Assembly: GCA_963785745.1 (NCBI GenBank)
Contig: CAWAWR010000029.1
Location: 248,001 to 312,000, forward strand
Length of the DNA stretch: 64,000 bases
From: VAZQ01 sp963785745
GTDB taxonomy: Bacteria; Pseudomonadota; Alphaproteobacteria; Rhizobiales; Xanthobacteraceae
Direction of reading: 5' to 3'
Below the pieces are notes generated by a model. The model saw only the letters and a program-made list of their open reading frames with translations. It had not been told where the DNA came from and made no database searches. Shown one piece after another: positions 43,847 to 53,401 of this stretch (position 1 is its first letter; the number at the start of each line of letters is the position of its first letter). A program made the position numbers and the translations under genes.

Positions 43847-44254
43847 TCAACTCGACTTGATCTTAAATTTTACCCGATTGTAGGAACCGTCGTGCGTATA
43901 GGTCAGCTCATCGGCATAGGCTTGGAGCAGCACGAGCCCGCGCCCTCCGCCGTTGGAAGGATCGGGTTCGACGAGAGGTTTGGAGGTCGGATCAAAGACT
44001 CCACGCGAATCCAGAAACTCTATCCCGATGCCATCGGCAAGATGCTTGATGGTTATGACAATGTGATCACTGGTCGACTGCGACACGCTGTGTTCAAGAA
44101 CGTTGGCAGCAAGCTCTGCGATGCAGAGCCGCACCATGAAAGCCGCTCGCTCAGTGGCACCCAATTCAACTGCAACACTTTCGACCCAGGCGTCGATGTC
44201 GCCGACTTCACCAAGATTGACTTGAAAGGTCCTGATCTGCACGCCCGCCTTCAC
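43847..44254 (-). CDS. RsbW-like anti-sigma/serine kinase (HATPase)
   Basis: 135 aa GHKL-type ATPase domain: N-box AELAANVLEHSV near residue 47, D-box IEFLDSRGVFDP and G-box NGGGRGLVLLQAYADEL. Such small kinases phosphorylate a STAS antagonist and hold a sigma factor or other target inactive. Its start overlaps the stop of the STAS gene (ATGA), the classical antagonist-kinase coupling. It is the last gene of a set that also contains the phosphatase, giving a full partner-switching module. No sigma-factor gene is adjacent, so the target is unknown. Confidence 0.85.
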   Translation of the reverse strand: MKAGVQIRTFQVNLGEVGDIDAWVESVAVELGATERAAFMVRLCIAELAANVLEHSVSQSTSDHIVITIKHLADGIGIEFLDSRGVFDPTSKPLVEPDPSNGGGRGLVLLQAYADELTYTHDGSYNRVKFKIKSS

Positions 44255-44619
44255 AGCACACGCCGACGATAACCACGAACTGAGGATGCCAAGGCGTCCC
44301 TGGCTTCATCCTCAGACCGCACGATGGGCAGAAGGTCCTGCAATCCCGCCGTGCGGAATACTTCAGTCACCAGCGGGTTCGGATCCAAAAGAACAAGCTT
44401 GCAGGCGCCGCGCGCAACAGTCCTAGCAGCAATTACAAGGTGCCGGATACCAATCGAAGCGATGAAATCGACGCCGACCATGTCGACAACAATATCGCAT
44501 TTTAGGCCAGCGACTGTAGCCAGTGGCAACGCGATCTTTTGTGCGCCGACAATGTCGAGCTTGCCAACCAGAACAACCTTCTTACCTGCTTCTCCAAACT
44601 CGCTGATTGTAACTTGCAT
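44251..44619 (-). CDS. STAS-domain anti-sigma factor antagonist (RsbV-like)
   Basis: 122 aa single STAS domain. DMVGVDFIASIGIRHLV contains the phosphorylatable Ser (Ser55) at the usual loop. The C-terminal helix LVTEVFRTAGLQDLLPIV is typical. In its unphosphorylated form it would bind the adjacent kinase and free the kinase's target. AAGGGG precedes the start. It is translationally coupled to the kinase. Confidence 0.87.
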   Translation of the reverse strand: MQVTISEFGEAGKKVVLVGKLDIVGAQKIALPLATVAGLKCDIVVDMVGVDFIASIGIRHLVIAARTVARGACKLVLLDPNPLVTEVFRTAGLQDLLPIVRSEDEARDALASSVRGYRRRVL

Positions 44620-44696
44620 TGGCAGCCCCTTGACCCTTGGTACGGAATATTACCGCTTAATATCGGTCCTGTGACATCATCGTGACGCAGAACGCG

Positions 44697-45080
44697 TCAT
44701 GACACGGCTAGAACAGCGGCGATACCGACATACGTCATTTGGTGCAGCCACTGATCAACTCCAAACGCCCACCAATACTGACGTTGGTCCTGCCGAAGTT
44801 TCAAGGAATACCCGATTTCTTCCTTAAGCCAATCGATGTGATAGTGCAGAATGAACTCAGCGACGACGATGCCAAAGCCAACCGCGAGTGTGGGCGTTAT
44901 TACCGCAAAGGCCACGCAGGTGCCGGCCGCATGACCAGCCGCGTGCAACAGTCCATCGGGGTGACCGTAAATTCGCTTGTTCTTTATTTGCGACAGCGAC
45001 TGCATAAAGAAATCAAAAATGAGATGCTTCGTGGTGAGCACCGCGAGCACGATCAGAACTAGATAGGTCTGCTCAACCAT
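44697..45080 (-). CDS. DUF3307-like integral membrane protein
   Basis: 127 aa with about three hydrophobic helices (YLVLIVLAVLTTKHLIFDFFMQ, AAGTCVAFAVITPTLAVGFGIVV, MTYVGIAAVLAV). The pattern KHLIFDFFMQS...NKRIYGHPDGLLHAAGHAAG...HYHIDWLKE has the conserved D/Q and His residues of DUF3307. ATG 45080 overlaps the phosphatase gene end (45073), so the two are co-translated. A membrane protein inserted between phosphatase and antagonist genes is unusual; it may bring the switch to the membrane. Confidence 0.72.
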   Translation of the reverse strand: MVEQTYLVLIVLAVLTTKHLIFDFFMQSLSQIKNKRIYGHPDGLLHAAGHAAGTCVAFAVITPTLAVGFGIVVAEFILHYHIDWLKEEIGYSLKLRQDQRQYWWAFGVDQWLHQMTYVGIAAVLAVS

Positions 45081-46428
45081 CCCCCGCCCCGCCGCCTTGC
45101 ACAGGCTTCCTCGCAACCACGGTAGCCATCAAGGCCGTGAGATCATCGAATTGCGGTGCGCCCACTGCAAAATCATCGACCGTCTTCATCAGCGAGCCGA
45201 TGAAATCACGGGACGGAGTTGACCTCAGCCTGTCGACCGCCGCCCGCAGGCGATCCTCTCCGAAGAGCATCTCCGCACCATTGTGAGCGTCGGTAAAGCC
45301 ATCAGTGAACAGAAGTACGCGATCACCCGGCTCCAAGATTAATGTACTCGTTTTGTATTTGGTCTTCTCGTCAATTCCCAGCGGCAAGCTGGCCGTTGCG
45401 ACTTCATCCACCATTTTATCCCCGCGTAAGATGAGCGGAGAATGGTGACCACAACTGCAGTAAGACAATATTCCCGTCCTGAAGTCGAGGACGCAGCAGA
45501 ACAATGTCGCGAACATCATTTCGCGATTGGTCGCCGCCAGGAGTGCGTTCCCGGCGGTGGCGGCAGCTCCGACCTCGGGCTGCTGACGCAACGTGTATCT
45601 CATGACCATTTGCGTCATCGCCATGAACAGGGCCGCCGGAATCCCCTTTCCGCAGACATCCCCGATGGTGAAGGCTATGCGATCGGAGTCTATCAAAAAG
45701 AAATCATAGAGATCGCCGCCAACTTCGCGCGCTGGACGCATCTTCGCATGAATTTCAACATAGTCTTTGCACTGCCCCAGAACATCATCTTCCGGCAACA
45801 TACTTTCCTGGATGGCGCGCGCATTTGCCATCTCTTCGCGATGTGCCCGGCGAAGAGTGATCTGTTCTGCTAAGCGGACGAATGACCGAGAGAAGTCGAC
45901 CAGCTCAGGCAAAGGGTGCATCAGGTCTTCAAGAAGCGTGAGGTCAAAATCCTCGCGTTCAAGCGCTTCCAGCGAATGAGAGTAAAAGCCGATTGCCCTA
46001 TTGAAGGTCTCGAAACGTCGACCGAGCTGACGCATCATGGTCGATAGAAAACTTGGATTCTGCTGGCCAAAACGTTGACACGCATCGTCACCAATCTTAA
46101 CGGCCCGAACCTTGGTCTTGGCTTGAACGGAGGCCGTCCGAGGAACGTCTGTAAAGATCCCGATCTCACCGACGAGGGCAGGCGCGTCCAAGGAAGCCAA
46201 CTGAACGATCCCATACTTGCTTTCGACCACCACCTCCACGACGCCGTCGACCACCAGCAAGGCAAAATTGCTTTGGTCACCCTGTTTGATCAGAAGGTCC
46301 CCCTCCTTGTATTCAAGAAGCTCGCCACTCGCGATCAGGTCGGCACCCGCTTGTTCAGGCACGCTTCCGAAGATCGGCAGCGACCGCACAATGGGCAAAA
46401 TTCGAGAGGGATCCAGCTTGGCGGACAT
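45073..46428 (-). CDS. cNMP-binding SpoIIE/RsbU-type PP2C phosphatase
   Basis: 451 aa. A cyclic-nucleotide-binding domain (residues about 15-135) has the phosphate-cassette pattern LVGEIGIFTDVPRTAS. A helical linker with ARAIQESMLPED, the usual lead into RsbU/SpoIIE domains, follows. The phosphatase domain (about 225-440) shows the metal ligands REVGGDLYDFF, GDVCGKGIPAALFMA, LFTDGFTDA and FDDLTALM. It would dephosphorylate the STAS protein encoded two genes downstream when its ligand (probably cAMP) binds. The giant surface-protein gene ends 103 bp upstream on the same strand, so co-expression is possible. Confidence 0.88.
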   Translation of the reverse strand: MSAKLDPSRILPIVRSLPIFGSVPEQAGADLIASGELLEYKEGDLLIKQGDQSNFALLVVDGVVEVVVESKYGIVQLASLDAPALVGEIGIFTDVPRTASVQAKTKVRAVKIGDDACQRFGQQNPSFLSTMMRQLGRRFETFNRAIGFYSHSLEALEREDFDLTLLEDLMHPLPELVDFSRSFVRLAEQITLRRAHREEMANARAIQESMLPEDDVLGQCKDYVEIHAKMRPAREVGGDLYDFFLIDSDRIAFTIGDVCGKGIPAALFMAMTQMVMRYTLRQQPEVGAAATAGNALLAATNREMMFATLFCCVLDFRTGILSYCSCGHHSPLILRGDKMVDEVATASLPLGIDEKTKYKTSTLILEPGDRVLLFTDGFTDAHNGAEMLFGEDRLRAAVDRLRSTPSRDFIGSLMKTVDDFAVGAPQFDDLTALMATVVARKPVQGGGAGDG

Positions 46429-46520
46429 ATTTAGGCCAGGACGACAACACGGAACGTCACCAGCGGGCCCGAGCCATCGTCGTCAGACCATCCGGTTGGA
46501 GAAAGGTTATCCAAGACGAC

Positions 46521-46541
46521 CACAGGCGACATCAGCCTGTG
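46521..46541 (-). terminator. short hairpin at the end of the giant gene
   Basis: CACAGGC and GCCTGTG form a perfect 7-bp stem with a 7-nt loop, and the stop codon of the giant surface protein lies in the loop. There is no T run, so it may slow rather than end transcription into the phosphatase operon. Confidence 0.4.
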
Positions 46542-49500
46542 AGGGTCTGTCGCTGAGCGGCTTCAAGCATGACGCTCACAGGATCGCTTGTGCCCAAGGT
46601 TCCGTAGCCCGCCAGTACCGCTGCGGTAACGAAACTATCACCGCCGCCATTGACGTCGACGAGCACGTTGACGTTGGCGCCGGTTTGCTGCAATCGGACG
46701 AAATCAGAGACCTGATCGCCGGGGCCGAAGGCGGCGGCGAGCAATGCCGAGAGGTCCAGCGTGTCGCCCTCGAGGAAACTGTAATCCACAATGTAATCGG
46801 CGTTGGTGGTCGGCAAGCTGCCGCTGCCGGGATCCGTTGCCGCGAAGTAGAAGGTATCTGCGCCGCGCCCGCCGGACAGGATGTCGATGCCGATCCCGCC
46901 GTGCAGGTGATCGTCGCCGTCGCCGCCGAGCAGCAAATCCGATCCGCCACCGCCCCACACGATATCGTTTCCGGCGAGCGCAACGAGAATATCGTTGCCA
47001 TTGTTGTCGGTGTCGTTCGCGTTGACCCCGCCACTCAGGGTCTGGCCGGCAGCCGAGCCCAACACAGTATCGTCACCCGCATCGGGTGACGGATCAATGT
47101 CCGGCAGGGTTGCGTCGGTCGCCCCGATGGCGGAATAGACCACGAACCCTGAGAAACCGGCCGCGATCGCAAGAGTCGCGTTCTCGAACCCGCTGACCTG
47201 CGCGTTCCAACTGGTGCTTCCGAGGTTCAAGCTAGTACCGCTAACGTCGCCGTCGAGATAGGTATCCAGCGTGGACGCCGCCGCGCCGCTCAGGATCTCC
47301 GCAAGCTGTGCAGGCGTGAATACGAGCGTGATCGTATCGGTGCCGTTGCCGCCCTCGTAGTGGACGTCCTGCGTCGAGGGGCCATGACTCCAGGAGGTAA
47401 CGACAATATCGTTGCCGCCCCCCGCATTGATGAGGGTCGCTGAACCTTCGTTCAAATTCCAGCCCGCGAAGTTGGCGGTATCGCCGTTGCCGCTGAACGT
47501 GGCCGTCTTGTGATCGAGGATCAGGCTCTTGCTGGCGATGTTGCCGCCCGGGTCGATACCGTTGTCGTCGATCGAGATCGACAATGTCCGGTCGACCTGG
47601 TTGCTGGGAATGCCCGCACCCGCCGGATTCCACGCTACGTGGTTGCCGGCGAGGAAGGCGTTGATGTCGGCGATGGTGCCGTCCAGCGTGATCACACCGG
47701 TGCCGCTGCCGCCAACCGTGACCCCGCCGCCGGACGCGGCAGTGAAGGCATCGCCGCCGTTGGGCGACGCGATCGCGACCCTAACCGAAGCGGGATTGTC
47801 GCCGTCGAAAAACGAGACCCGATTGATGAACGTCTGGGCGGCGTCGGTCGTATCGGTCGTCCAGAACGGGATGAGGCCGCCAGGCGGCGTGAAGATCTGC
47901 GGCGTGGTAGGAATCGGCACAAGATCGATGGTCAGCGTCGCGGACGACACATCGCCGTCGCCGTCGATCAGCTTGTAGGTAAACACCTCATCGGGCATCG
48001 AGGCGTTGACGTTCGCCGGCGTGGTGTAGCTCCACCCCCCGGTGAGGAAATTGAAGGTGAGCCTGCCCCCGTCCGGCGTCAAAATACTGGTCAGGCTGGT
48101 GGCGACGAGATCGTCGCCTGCGACACCGGGAGTGCCCGGGTCGATCCGGGCGGCCGCGCCCGTGAGACCGTTCCACGTATAGACTTTACCGTTGATCTCA
48201 ATCGACAAAATCCGTCCGCCGTCGGCGCCAAACGCGTCGCCGGTCCCGTTGGTGAGCACGTTTCCGGAAGCCGTGCCGGGCACCGTCGATTGCAGCACCG
48301 AACCGAGGAGCGCGATATTCGTGTCGTTGACGACAATAACGTTGCCGTCCTGCGCCGCGGTCGTATTCGTGCCGGCGACTTCCGGCGCTTGCCAAGCGAT
48401 CGGCTCGAGATTGTTGGCATTGGTGGCGTTCAGGCCGCCGAAACCGAAAGCGCTCGACCTCACGACGTTGTTCGCCGCCAGGAAGTTGATCCAGTGGGAC
48501 TCCTCGCCCAATCCGCCGAAACCGGAGTTGTCGGTGTCACTCTCCAAGATACCGGTGCTGCCGGTATTGCCGCTTTCGGTGGGCTCGCCATCTGACAGGA
48601 AGTTCACGACCCGCGGATCGACCGTCGAGGGTGCCGTCTGGAACGCCTGCTTGGCAACCTGCAGCGCCGCATCGTAGTCGGTCGCGCCGCCGGTCGCGAA
48701 ATTCGCCGCGTTGAGGACGTAGGCGATGGCGTCCGCCTTGCTCATCCACACCGTCGACGTCGCATCGCTGCCGAACTTGACGATCTTCACTTCGTCCACG
48801 TTCGACTGGTTGATGAGGTCGAGCAGCGCGACGCGCGCCAGCGCGATACGCGTGTTGCCGAAGCCGAACGTCGATGGAACGCCCGACACGACGCCGTCCA
48901 TGCTGCCCGAGGTATCGACGATCAACAGCATGTCGAACTTGGCGCCGACCTGGTTGGGACTGGCCTGTGCAAGGTCGCTGACCGCGGTCGGCGCGTCGTC
49001 GTCGAACGTCACCGTCAGCGTGCCGGGCGCGGACGAGCCGTCCGCGTCCGTGATCAGATACCCAAGCGACACCGACGCATCGGTCGCCTCGTCGTTCGGA
49101 CCGCCGGTGTGCAGCACGTTGTCGAGCAACGTCACCTTGTAGGCGCCGGTCGCCTGATCGGTGATCTCGACCTTGAACAGCGGTGTGCCCGAACGCACGC
49201 CGGAATCCACCGTCGCCGTCAGCACATTGCCGACGACACTGTAGGTCACGGTCTCGGTGCCGACGGCCACGCCGGCTTGGCCATTGAGTGAAGCCGCAAA
49301 CTTGAAGCCGTTCGCACCCGCGCCATCGCCACCGACGCTGCCGCCCAACGTGCCGGTGTAGATGGCCTCGCTCGCGTTGAGCGGGACCTCGCCCGCATTG
49401 GCGTTGAGGTCGCCGATCGTGCTCGCCGCGTTGCCGCCGGTCAGCCCATCATCGTCGACGGTCGCCGCCGCGCTGCCGCCCGTCGGCACGTGGGCGTCGG

Positions 49501-52500
49501 TCACCTGGAAAGCGATCGACGCCGTCGCAGTGTCGCCGTCGCCATCCCTCACAGTGTAGGTGGCATTGATCGGCGCCACCGGGCTCACGGTCGGATTGTT
49601 CGCCGTGAACGAGTACGACCCGTCCGCCTTCACCTTGAGGAAGCCGGAGCCGAGGTTGATCGACTGCGAGTAGCCGTCGCCACCAAACGACAGCAGCGTA
49701 CCGTTGATGTGCGTCACCGACGCGCCGTCCGCACCCGCCACAAAATCCAGCGTCCCGGTGATCGTCGCACCTTCGGCGACGCTCTGCGAAGCCTCCGCCG
49801 TCGCGATCGGACCGTCATCATTGACCGTGATGTCGAGCGTCGTGACCCCGGACACGGCTCCTTCGTTGTCCGTCACACGGACGCCAAACGCCTCACCCGG
49901 TTTCTGGTCGGCCGTACCGCGGTCGCTATCGCCGTCAACAAGGGTGTCGTCGTGCGTCAGCAGCTTATGCGCCAGCGTGTACGACCAGCTGTAGTGGCCG
50001 GCGCCGTCCGACGTCACCTTCAGCACGCCATTGACGCCCTGAACCGTGATCGGCGAACCGGCCGTTGCAGCCGTTACGTTCACCCACGTGCCGGCGTTGT
50101 TCTGAACCTCCAGCGCACCCAAGGTGTCGTTGCCGGTCCCGATCGTGAACGTTCCGACCGTCGTCTCCGAGTTGTCCGTATTCGGCGCCGGATTAGCGAC
50201 CTCGCCGGAACCGGTCGCAAGGCCCTTCTCGTCGACGACACCGTCGGTCACCGACACCGTCGGTTTGGAGTCCGGCCGCAGCTCGATCGTGATCGTTGCG
50301 TTCGCGAAGTCGCCGTCGCGATCCTCGATTCCGTAGCCGATAGTCTCTGTGCCGCTCACACCCGAGAACGGCGTATAGGTGAACAACCCGGTGTTGGAGT
50401 TGAGGGTCAACGTGCCGAATTGCGGCACCGACCACACCACCTTGCTGAAATCGACCCCATCGGCGCCGAACACATCGTTGGCAAACGCGTCGAACGTGAT
50501 CGGCTGGTTCTCCACCGACTGCGTCATCGTGTCATTGGCCGCCGTCGGACCATCGTCGTTGATGGCGATCGTGAGCGTATCGGTCGCCGTCTCCCCTTCG
50601 CTGTCCTCCACCACCACCGTGAAGTTGTCGAACACCTGGTCGGCGACGCCCCGGTCTCCCGGCGGCGGCGCATTGGTCGTGTTGGTGTGCGTCAGCGTGT
50701 TGTCGCTCAGCGTGTACGACCAGCTGTATGAGCCCGCGTTGTTCGTCACCGTCAGCACGCCAAGCGATGTCGTAACCGTACCGCCCGTCGTCACGTCGAT
50801 GCCATTGATCAGCAGCGTGCCCGGCGTGTCGCCGCCAAACCCGACCGTGATCACTCCCGTCGTCGTCTCGGACGGATCGCTGTCCAGCGCCGGATCGGCG
50901 ACCTCGCCGGAGCCCGCCGGAAGGCCCTTCTCGTCGACGACACCGTCGGTCACCGACACCGTCGGTTTGGAGTCCGGCTGCAACTCGATCGTGATCGTTG
51001 CATTGGCGAAGTCGCCGTCACCGTCCTCGATCCCGTAACCGATAGTCTCCTTGCCGCTGGCACCCGGGAACGGCGTATAGGTGAACAACCCGGTGCTCGA
51101 ATCGAGGGTCAACGTGCCAAATTGCGGTGTCGACCACACCACCTTGCTGAAATCGACCCCGTCGGCGCCGAACGCATCGTTGGCAAACGCATCGAAGGTG
51201 ACCGCTTGGTTCTCCGCCGACTGCGTCACGGTATCATTGCCTGCCGTCGGCGCGTCGTCGTCGAACGTCACCGTCAGCGTGCCGGGCGCGGACGAGCCGT
51301 CCGCGTCCGTGATCAGATATCCGAGCGACACCGACGCATCGGTCGCCTCGTCGTTCGGACCGCCGGTGTGCAGCACGTTGTCGAGCAACGTCACCTTGTA
51401 AGCGCCAGTCGCCTGATCGGTGATCTCGACCTTGAACAGCGGCGTGCCCGACCGCACGCCGGAATCCACCGTCGCCGTCAGCACATTGCCGACGACGCTG
51501 TAGGTCACGGTCTCGGTACCGACGGCCACGCCGGTTTGGCCATTGAGTGAAGCCGCAAACTTGAAGCCGTTTGCACCCGCGCCATCGCCACCGATGCTGC
51601 CGCCCAGCGTGCCGGTGTAGATGGCCTCGCTCGGGTCGAGCGGAATCTCGCCCGTATTGGCATCGAGATCGCCGATCGTGCTCGCCGCGTTGCCGCCGGT
51701 CAGCCCGTCGTCGTCCACCGTCGCGGCAGCGGTGCCGGCGGTCGGCACGTGCGCATCGGTCACCTGGAAGGCGATCGACGCCGTCGCGGTGTCGCCGTCG
51801 CCGTCCGTCACCGTGTAGTTGGCGTTGACCGGTACCGAGCCCGCCGTGGGATTGTCCGCCGTGAATGAGTACGACCCGTCCGCCTTCACCTTGATGGTGC
51901 CGGCCCCGATGTCGATCACCTGCGAGTAGCCGTCGCCGCCGAACGTCAGCAATGTGCCGTTGATATGCGTCACCGACGCGCCGTCCGCGCCCACCACAAG
52001 GTCCAGCGTCCCGGTGATCGTCGCACCCTCGCCGACGTTCTGCGAAGCCTCCGGAGAAGCCGTCGGCACATCGTCGTCGAACGTGACGGTCAGCGTGCCC
52101 GTCGTCGAGGCGCCGCCGCCATCGGTGACCGTGTAAGTCAGGCTTGCGGTCGGCTCAGACCCATCGTTCGGACCCGGGGCGTGGATGACGTTGTCGAGCA
52201 ACATCACCGTAAAAGCGCCCGTCGTCGGATTCACCACGACGGTGAACAGCACGATCCCGCTGCGCGCGCCGCCGCTGACGGTTGCCGTTAGCGTGTTGCT
52301 GGCGCCGTCCCAGCTGTAGATCACAGACTCCAGGCCGACGACGCCGGAAGTCCCGTTCATCGACGCAAAGCCGATCGAGCCAACGCCACCGCCGCCAAAG
52401 TTGAAGCCCAGCGTTCCGGAACCACCGGTCGGCCCGGCGTCGGCGACCGCCGTCGCCGCTGCACCTGCTGTCGGATTTGCGAGCACAACCGGCTGCGCTA

Positions 52501-53401
52501 TGGGCGGCGTGTTTTCGCCAAAATTGATGTTAGGGCCGTCTTCACCAAGCGGAAGCGGTGCCGGCTGCGCACTTGGGGTGAACGCAATTCGCGTAATTTC
52601 GAACGGGCCACCGGATCCGAGCGAGGCGCGTCCTCCGCCGATGGCGCCCGTGGTGAAGGGATCCGCCTGCCCCGCCAGATAGGTGGCGTTGGCATCATGC
52701 GATGCCGCCAACAGCGCCGCCATGTCCGACGACGTGTTCGCAACCTGCTGAACGCTGAAACCCGATGCCGTCGGGCGGACCACAACGGAGGTCTCGGGAT
52801 CGTCGACGACGATGGTGCGCGGCGTGGCCTCCTTGGTCACGATCTCGAATGTGCCGTGCTCCAGATCCTGGTATCTGACGATGTCGTCCTGAGGGAAACC
52901 GGTATCGTCGAGAATCGCCGCTTCGGCGTCTCGCAGGAGAATGAGCGTCAGCGCCACGAGCGTCAGGACGCCAAACAGGCCGCCCTGCGCGCCTCGAATG
53001 GTCCCGAAGGGAGTGTTGATCGCAAGACTGGCGTTCCTTGCCAGCCGGCCGGCAACGAACGCGAATGTCCCTTGCGTCAGATTGAACAGCGCCGAATTTA
53101 GGTGCCCGTCGGAATTGCAAACGAATTCGTCCAACGACATCCGCGCGCGCGATGACAGATTGAACAGCGTCCCGTCGGAGAATGTGATGCCGACGCGCCC
53201 GTCGGCCCCGGTCTCGATCAGATCGCCGCGGGAAAGAATATCTCCGGCACCAACCTGCTCGGTTTTCCCATTGGCGCGGACGACTGTAACTGAACCGAAC
53301 AGAGATCGGATTTGACCGATTACGTCCGACGACCCGCCGGGCGCGACCTCACCGGGGCGGACCACGTCATGATCCGACGTATTGCCAACACTGCGGACCA
53401 T
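46532..53401 (-). CDS. giant FecR/VCBS/VWA/RTX surface protein (2289 aa)
   Basis: Multi-domain exported protein. Residues 28-137 are FecR-like (VIGQIRSLFGSVTVV, ITFSDGTLFNLSSRARM, LTQGTFAFVAGRLA, INTPFGTIRG), followed by a hydrophobic stretch (141-156, GLFGVLTLVALTLILL). Five or more VCBS/Ig-like repeats (VTDGDGDTATASIAFQV, LTVTFDDDAPTA) fill 300-1480. A von Willebrand A domain (about 1486-1700) has the metal site DTSGS. More repeats come next, then RTX nonapeptides (about 2145-2185, GGDGDDHLHGG) and a type I secretion C-terminal domain. No N-terminal Sec signal is seen. It is probably a type I-secreted adhesin; the nearest exporter genes are at 31-34 kb. Confidence 0.88.
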   Translation of the reverse strand: MVRSVGNTSDHDVVRPGEVAPGGSSDVIGQIRSLFGSVTVVRANGKTEQVGAGDILSRGDLIETGADGRVGITFSDGTLFNLSSRARMSLDEFVCNSDGHLNSALFNLTQGTFAFVAGRLARNASLAINTPFGTIRGAQGGLFGVLTLVALTLILLRDAEAAILDDTGFPQDDIVRYQDLEHGTFEIVTKEATPRTIVVDDPETSVVVRPTASGFSVQQVANTSSDMAALLAASHDANATYLAGQADPFTTGAIGGGRASLGSGGPFEITRIAFTPSAQPAPLPLGEDGPNINFGENTPPIAQPVVLANPTAGAAATAVADAGPTGGSGTLGFNFGGGGVGSIGFASMNGTSGVVGLESVIYSWDGASNTLTATVSGGARSGIVLFTVVVNPTTGAFTVMLLDNVIHAPGPNDGSEPTASLTYTVTDGGGASTTGTLTVTFDDDVPTASPEASQNVGEGATITGTLDLVVGADGASVTHINGTLLTFGGDGYSQVIDIGAGTIKVKADGSYSFTADNPTAGSVPVNANYTVTDGDGDTATASIAFQVTDAHVPTAGTAAATVDDDGLTGGNAASTIGDLDANTGEIPLDPSEAIYTGTLGGSIGGDGAGANGFKFAASLNGQTGVAVGTETVTYSVVGNVLTATVDSGVRSGTPLFKVEITDQATGAYKVTLLDNVLHTGGPNDEATDASVSLGYLITDADGSSAPGTLTVTFDDDAPTAGNDTVTQSAENQAVTFDAFANDAFGADGVDFSKVVWSTPQFGTLTLDSSTGLFTYTPFPGASGKETIGYGIEDGDGDFANATITIELQPDSKPTVSVTDGVVDEKGLPAGSGEVADPALDSDPSETTTGVITVGFGGDTPGTLLINGIDVTTGGTVTTSLGVLTVTNNAGSYSWSYTLSDNTLTHTNTTNAPPPGDRGVADQVFDNFTVVVEDSEGETATDTLTIAINDDGPTAANDTMTQSVENQPITFDAFANDVFGADGVDFSKVVWSVPQFGTLTLNSNTGLFTYTPFSGVSGTETIGYGIEDRDGDFANATITIELRPDSKPTVSVTDGVVDEKGLATGSGEVANPAPNTDNSETTVGTFTIGTGNDTLGALEVQNNAGTWVNVTAATAGSPITVQGVNGVLKVTSDGAGHYSWSYTLAHKLLTHDDTLVDGDSDRGTADQKPGEAFGVRVTDNEGAVSGVTTLDITVNDDGPIATAEASQSVAEGATITGTLDFVAGADGASVTHINGTLLSFGGDGYSQSINLGSGFLKVKADGSYSFTANNPTVSPVAPINATYTVRDGDGDTATASIAFQVTDAHVPTGGSAAATVDDDGLTGGNAASTIGDLNANAGEVPLNASEAIYTGTLGGSVGGDGAGANGFKFAASLNGQAGVAVGTETVTYSVVGNVLTATVDSGVRSGTPLFKVEITDQATGAYKVTLLDNVLHTGGPNDEATDASVSLGYLITDADGSSAPGTLTVTFDDDAPTAVSDLAQASPNQVGAKFDMLLIVDTSGSMDGVVSGVPSTFGFGNTRIALARVALLDLINQSNVDEVKIVKFGSDATSTVWMSKADAIAYVLNAANFATGGATDYDAALQVAKQAFQTAPSTVDPRVVNFLSDGEPTESGNTGSTGILESDTDNSGFGGLGEESHWINFLAANNVVRSSAFGFGGLNATNANNLEPIAWQAPEVAGTNTTAAQDGNVIVVNDTNIALLGSVLQSTVPGTASGNVLTNGTGDAFGADGGRILSIEINGKVYTWNGLTGAAARIDPGTPGVAGDDLVATSLTSILTPDGGRLTFNFLTGGWSYTTPANVNASMPDEVFTYKLIDGDGDVSSATLTIDLVPIPTTPQIFTPPGGLIPFWTTDTTDAAQTFINRVSFFDGDNPASVRVAIASPNGGDAFTAASGGGVTVGGSGTGVITLDGTIADINAFLAGNHVAWNPAGAGIPSNQVDRTLSISIDDNGIDPGGNIASKSLILDHKTATFSGNGDTANFAGWNLNEGSATLINAGGGNDIVVTSWSHGPSTQDVHYEGGNGTDTITLVFTPAQLAEILSGAAASTLDTYLDGDVSGTSLNLGSTSWNAQVSGFENATLAIAAGFSGFVVYSAIGATDATLPDIDPSPDAGDDTVLGSAAGQTLSGGVNANDTDNNGNDILVALAGNDIVWGGGGSDLLLGGDGDDHLHGGIGIDILSGGRGADTFYFAATDPGSGSLPTTNADYIVDYSFLEGDTLDLSALLAAAFGPGDQVSDFVRLQQTGANVNVLVDVNGGGDSFVTAAVLAGYGTLGTSDPVSVMLEAAQRQTLTG
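48987..49760. repeat. long intragenic repeat in the giant gene, copy A
   Basis: About 770 bp, near-identical to 51246-52016 with an offset of about 2259 bp (one codon of length difference). It encodes a pair of VCBS-like domains. A smaller repeat (about 50221-50470 and 50923-51180, offset 702 bp) lies between them. These can recombine or collapse in assembly. Confidence 0.8.
51246..52016. repeat. long intragenic repeat in the giant gene, copy B
   Basis: Second copy of the 48987-49760 unit. The encoded proteins match over about 250 residues (LGYLITDADGSSAPGTLTV, FAASLNGQTGVAVGTETV). The nucleotide identity is higher than needed for protein function, which suggests recent duplication or gene conversion. 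Confidence 0.8.

Noticed and set aside
44640..44705. TGACGC-AGAAC-GCGTCA and TGTGACATCATCGTGA between STAS and DUF3307 genes as a CRP site
   Set aside because: Only one TGTGA half-site is intact and the second is not inverted; it is too weak beside the perfect sites at 63 kb.
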